Source: Oceanicaulis sp. (GTDB taxonomy: Bacteria; Pseudomonadota; Alphaproteobacteria; Caulobacterales; Maricaulaceae). Taken from it: 7,106 nucleotides of DNA. Where the stretch lies: contig RKRX01000154.1 in the NCBI GenBank assembly GCA_007571185.1, positions 1 to 7,106 of the forward strand, read 5' to 3'. This document shows, piece by piece, positions 5,716 to 7,106 of the stretch. Within the stretch, counting starts at the first letter, position 1. Every line of letters begins with the position of its first letter. The notes below the pieces were generated by a model. The model had not been told where the DNA came from and ran no database searches. It saw only the letters and a program-made list of their open reading frames with translations. Both the position numbers and the translations under genes were made by a program.

Positions 5716-6618
5716 ATGACTCGTCGGATTGAGATTGTAGAGGTGGGCCCACGCGACGGATTGCAGAACGACCCCGTTCTTCTGGATACCTCGGTGAAGC
5801 TGGAATTTATCGACCGGCTGATCGAAGCCGGAGTAACCCGCATGGAAGTGGCGAGCTTCGTCAATCCCAAGGCTGTGCCCGCCATGGCCGATTCTATTGC
5901 TGTGATGGAGCAGGTTCCGCGCGGCAGGGGAGTGTCCTATATCGGATTGGCGCTGAACGAGCGTGGCATGCGTCAAGCTATCCGATCCCGATGTGACGAG
6001 ATCAACTATGTGATGGTCGCCTCTGAAGGATTCGGACGGCGCAATCAAAACGCCAGCCCCCGGGACACCGCAGACCTTCTGCGCCAGATTTCGGGTCTGG
6101 CTCATGATGCCGGGATCGCCCTCTCGGCCACAATCTCTGTCGCCTTTGGCGATCCCTTTGATGGGGAAGTCAACCCGGCGATTCTGGCGGAGCTTGCACG
6201 CGAGGCTGTAGCCGCAGGCGTAAGGGAACTGGCCCTGGGCGACACCATCGGGGTGGCGACACCCTGGCAGGTGCGTCAAGCCATTGATATCGTGCGTGGG
6301 GCTGCGCCCGATACTCGTCTACGCCTGCATTTGCATAACACGCGCAATACCGCTATCGCGAATGTCTTTGCCGCTGTCGAAGCGGGGGTGGATGTTATTG
6401 ACGCATCCGCTGGCGGCATTGGTGGGTGTCCGTTTGCTCCCAAAGCCACGGGCAATGTGGCCACCGAAGACGTGGTCTACATGCTCGAACGCGGTCGGTT
6501 CGACACCGGCATTGATCTCGACAGGATGATTGAGACTGCGCGCTGGCTGGAAGAGACGGCGCTCAAACATCCCGTCAGATCCGCGCTAAGCAAGGCCGGG
6601 CCGTTCCCGCCCCGCTAG
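5716..6618 (+). CDS. mvaB: Hydroxymethylglutaryl-CoA lyase (or close relative)
   Basis: The enzyme cleaves HMG-CoA to acetyl-CoA and acetoacetate, the last step of leucine degradation. The 300-residue product is full length for bacterial HMG-CoA lyase, a DRE-TIM metallolyase barrel. Visible are EVGPRDGLQND (9-19, catalytic Arg13 and Asp14), VASFVNPKAVPAMAD (45-59), VASEGFGRRNQNAS (101-114), the metal ligands His205 and His207 in HLHNT, catalytic loop GGIGGCPFAPKATGN (233-247) with Cys238 and Asn247, and ATEDVVYML (249-257). The stretch after the histidines reads NTRNTAIAN rather than the DTxGxALAN of the characterised liver and Bacillus enzymes, a variant found in a sister group whose substrate may differ. 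ATG 5716 has AAGGG 8 bases upstream. It is a lone plus-strand gene between two minus-strand glycosyltransferases, with no acyl-CoA dehydrogenase or carboxylase of the leucine pathway beside it. It ends 9 bp before the converging neighbour. Confidence 0.9.
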   Translation: MTRRIEIVEVGPRDGLQNDPVLLDTSVKLEFIDRLIEAGVTRMEVASFVNPKAVPAMADSIAVMEQVPRGRGVSYIGLALNERGMRQAIRSRCDEINYVMVASEGFGRRNQNASPRDTADLLRQISGLAHDAGIALSATISVAFGDPFDGEVNPAILAELAREAVAAGVRELALGDTIGVATPWQVRQAIDIVRGAAPDTRLRLHLHNTRNTAIANVFAAVEAGVDVIDASAGGIGGCPFAPKATGNVATEDVVYMLERGRFDTGIDLDRMIETARWLEETALKHPVRSALSKAGPFPPR

Positions 6619-6627
6619 GCTCTCTGT

Positions 6628-7106
6628 TCAGCGGGCGCGACCAGCTCCCAAGCGTATCAGCACGCTGCGTGTCACCGCCGCCAGGATGAAAACCGGGCTG
6701 AACATCAGCCCTTTCAAGGGGCCGGACCAACCGCCATGCCGGGTGAAATACCGCGCCAGCCCCATCGCCTTGTGCAGGTCCACCCAGATCTGGCTGACTT
6801 GGCTGGTTGAGCCCACGTGGGTAATCTGCACGCGGGGTTCGAACACCACGTCTCCTCCGGCATCCCGGGCGCGCTTGCAAATGTCGATGTCCTCCACGTG
6901 AAGGAAGTAACCCTCGTCAAACCTGCCAACGGCGTCAAATCCCTTGCGAGTCATCAGCATGGCCGCCCCCGAAACGGTCGGCACAGGTACAGGCTGCTCC
7001 GGCAGCGGGTCATGCTCACGGTGAAACTGTGGGGACAGACCCAGAAATGCGCCTATAGCGGAACATAAGGTCAGCACGCCGCGGCGGGCGCCGCGCTGCT
7101 CACAAC
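6628..7106 (-). CDS. Family 2 glycosyltransferase (rhamnosyltransferase-like), C-terminal part
   Basis: The frame is open from the window edge to the stop at 6630-6628, so the N-terminal half, including the nucleotide-binding region, lies to the right of the window. A GTG at 7077 is available, but the reading frame continues through it to the edge (residues before it read ...CEQRGARRG), so it is not the true start. Numbering from that GTG, the visible part holds VSGAAMLMTRKGFDAVGRFDE (35-55), followed by the catalytic-base motif GYFLHVEDIDICKRARDAGG (56-75), a strong signature of GT2 rhamnosyltransferase-type enzymes of polysaccharide synthesis, then FEPRVQITHVGSTS (79-92). The last 30 residues (PLKGLMFSPVFILAAVTRSVLI) are a hydrophobic or amphipathic membrane-associated helix. 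The donor sugar is unknown. It is on the same strand as the 4757-5485 glycosyltransferase and may belong to an envelope-glycan cluster extending right. Confidence 0.85.
   Translation of the reverse strand, partial: CEQRGARRGVLTLCSAIGAFLGLSPQFHREHDPLPEQPVPVPTVSGAAMLMTRKGFDAVGRFDEGYFLHVEDIDICKRARDAGGDVVFEPRVQITHVGSTSQVSQIWVDLHKAMGLARYFTRHGGWSGPLKGLMFSPVFILAAVTRSVLIRLGAGRAR

Noticed and set aside
5427..5732. 101-codon plus-strand open frame in the glycosyltransferase/mvaB spacer
   Set aside because: It overlaps the glycosyltransferase N-terminus in antisense and the mvaB start out of frame; there is no family resemblance.
5686..6279. 197-codon minus-strand open frame opposite mvaB
   Set aside because: It is antisense to the lyase, has no recognisable motif, and would overlap the mvaB ribosome-binding site.
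1..7106. Defence, toxin-antitoxin, CRISPR or phage system
   Set aside because: All genes are recognisable housekeeping, storage, or envelope families; no spaced repeats, toxin-like small gene pairs or phage genes are visible. The only mobile DNA is the IS end.

Overview
The window looks like a piece of a chromosome from a free-living alphaproteobacterium with moderately high GC. The best supports are the PhaR/PhaB polyhydroxybutyrate pair, the GloB-methyltransferase-HisC-like neighbourhood and the HMG-CoA lyase. A Maricaulales/Hyphomonadaceae-type (Caulobacterales-related) host is my guess from protein flavour; nothing in the window proves it.

Layout from left to right. Positions 1 to about 202 are the end of an insertion sequence: the first 35 codons of an IS256-like transposase on the minus strand, plus its upstream region and probable terminal repeat. 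After about 65 bp comes a minus-strand pair, an HisC-family aminotransferase (267-1361) and a SAM-dependent methyltransferase (1362-2132) that abut with no gap. Divergent from them is gloB (2231-2998), the glyoxalase II of methylglyoxal detoxification. A 165-bp convergent spacer with two small hairpins separates gloB from phbB (3164-3886, minus), the acetoacetyl-CoA reductase of PHB synthesis. phbB is divergent from phaR (4094-4681), the PHB-responsive repressor. Their shared 207-bp control region has a cluster of TGC/GCA motifs around a perfect TTGACA, a plausible PhaR operator. Then follow a DPM1-like family 2 glycosyltransferase (4757-5485, minus), mvaB-type hydroxymethylglutaryl-CoA lyase (5716-6618, plus) preceded by a perfect 15-bp palindrome, and the C-terminal part of another family 2 glycosyltransferase (6628 to the right edge, minus).

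Functional themes: aromatic/histidine amino-acid transamination, methylglyoxal detoxification, carbon storage, leucine-degradation or ketone-body chemistry, and envelope glycan synthesis. PhaB and HMG-CoA lyase both touch the acetoacetate/acetoacetyl-CoA pool, but they are not in one operon and no thiolase gene is present, so the link is only thematic.

I see no evidence of a new multi-gene system. The most useful points beyond the obvious genes are the IS end at the left edge with a possible outward promoter, the candidate PhaR operator, and the mvaB-proximal palindrome. No tRNA, rRNA, CRISPR array or origin was recognised, and no stretch over 300 bases lacks a gene or mobile element.
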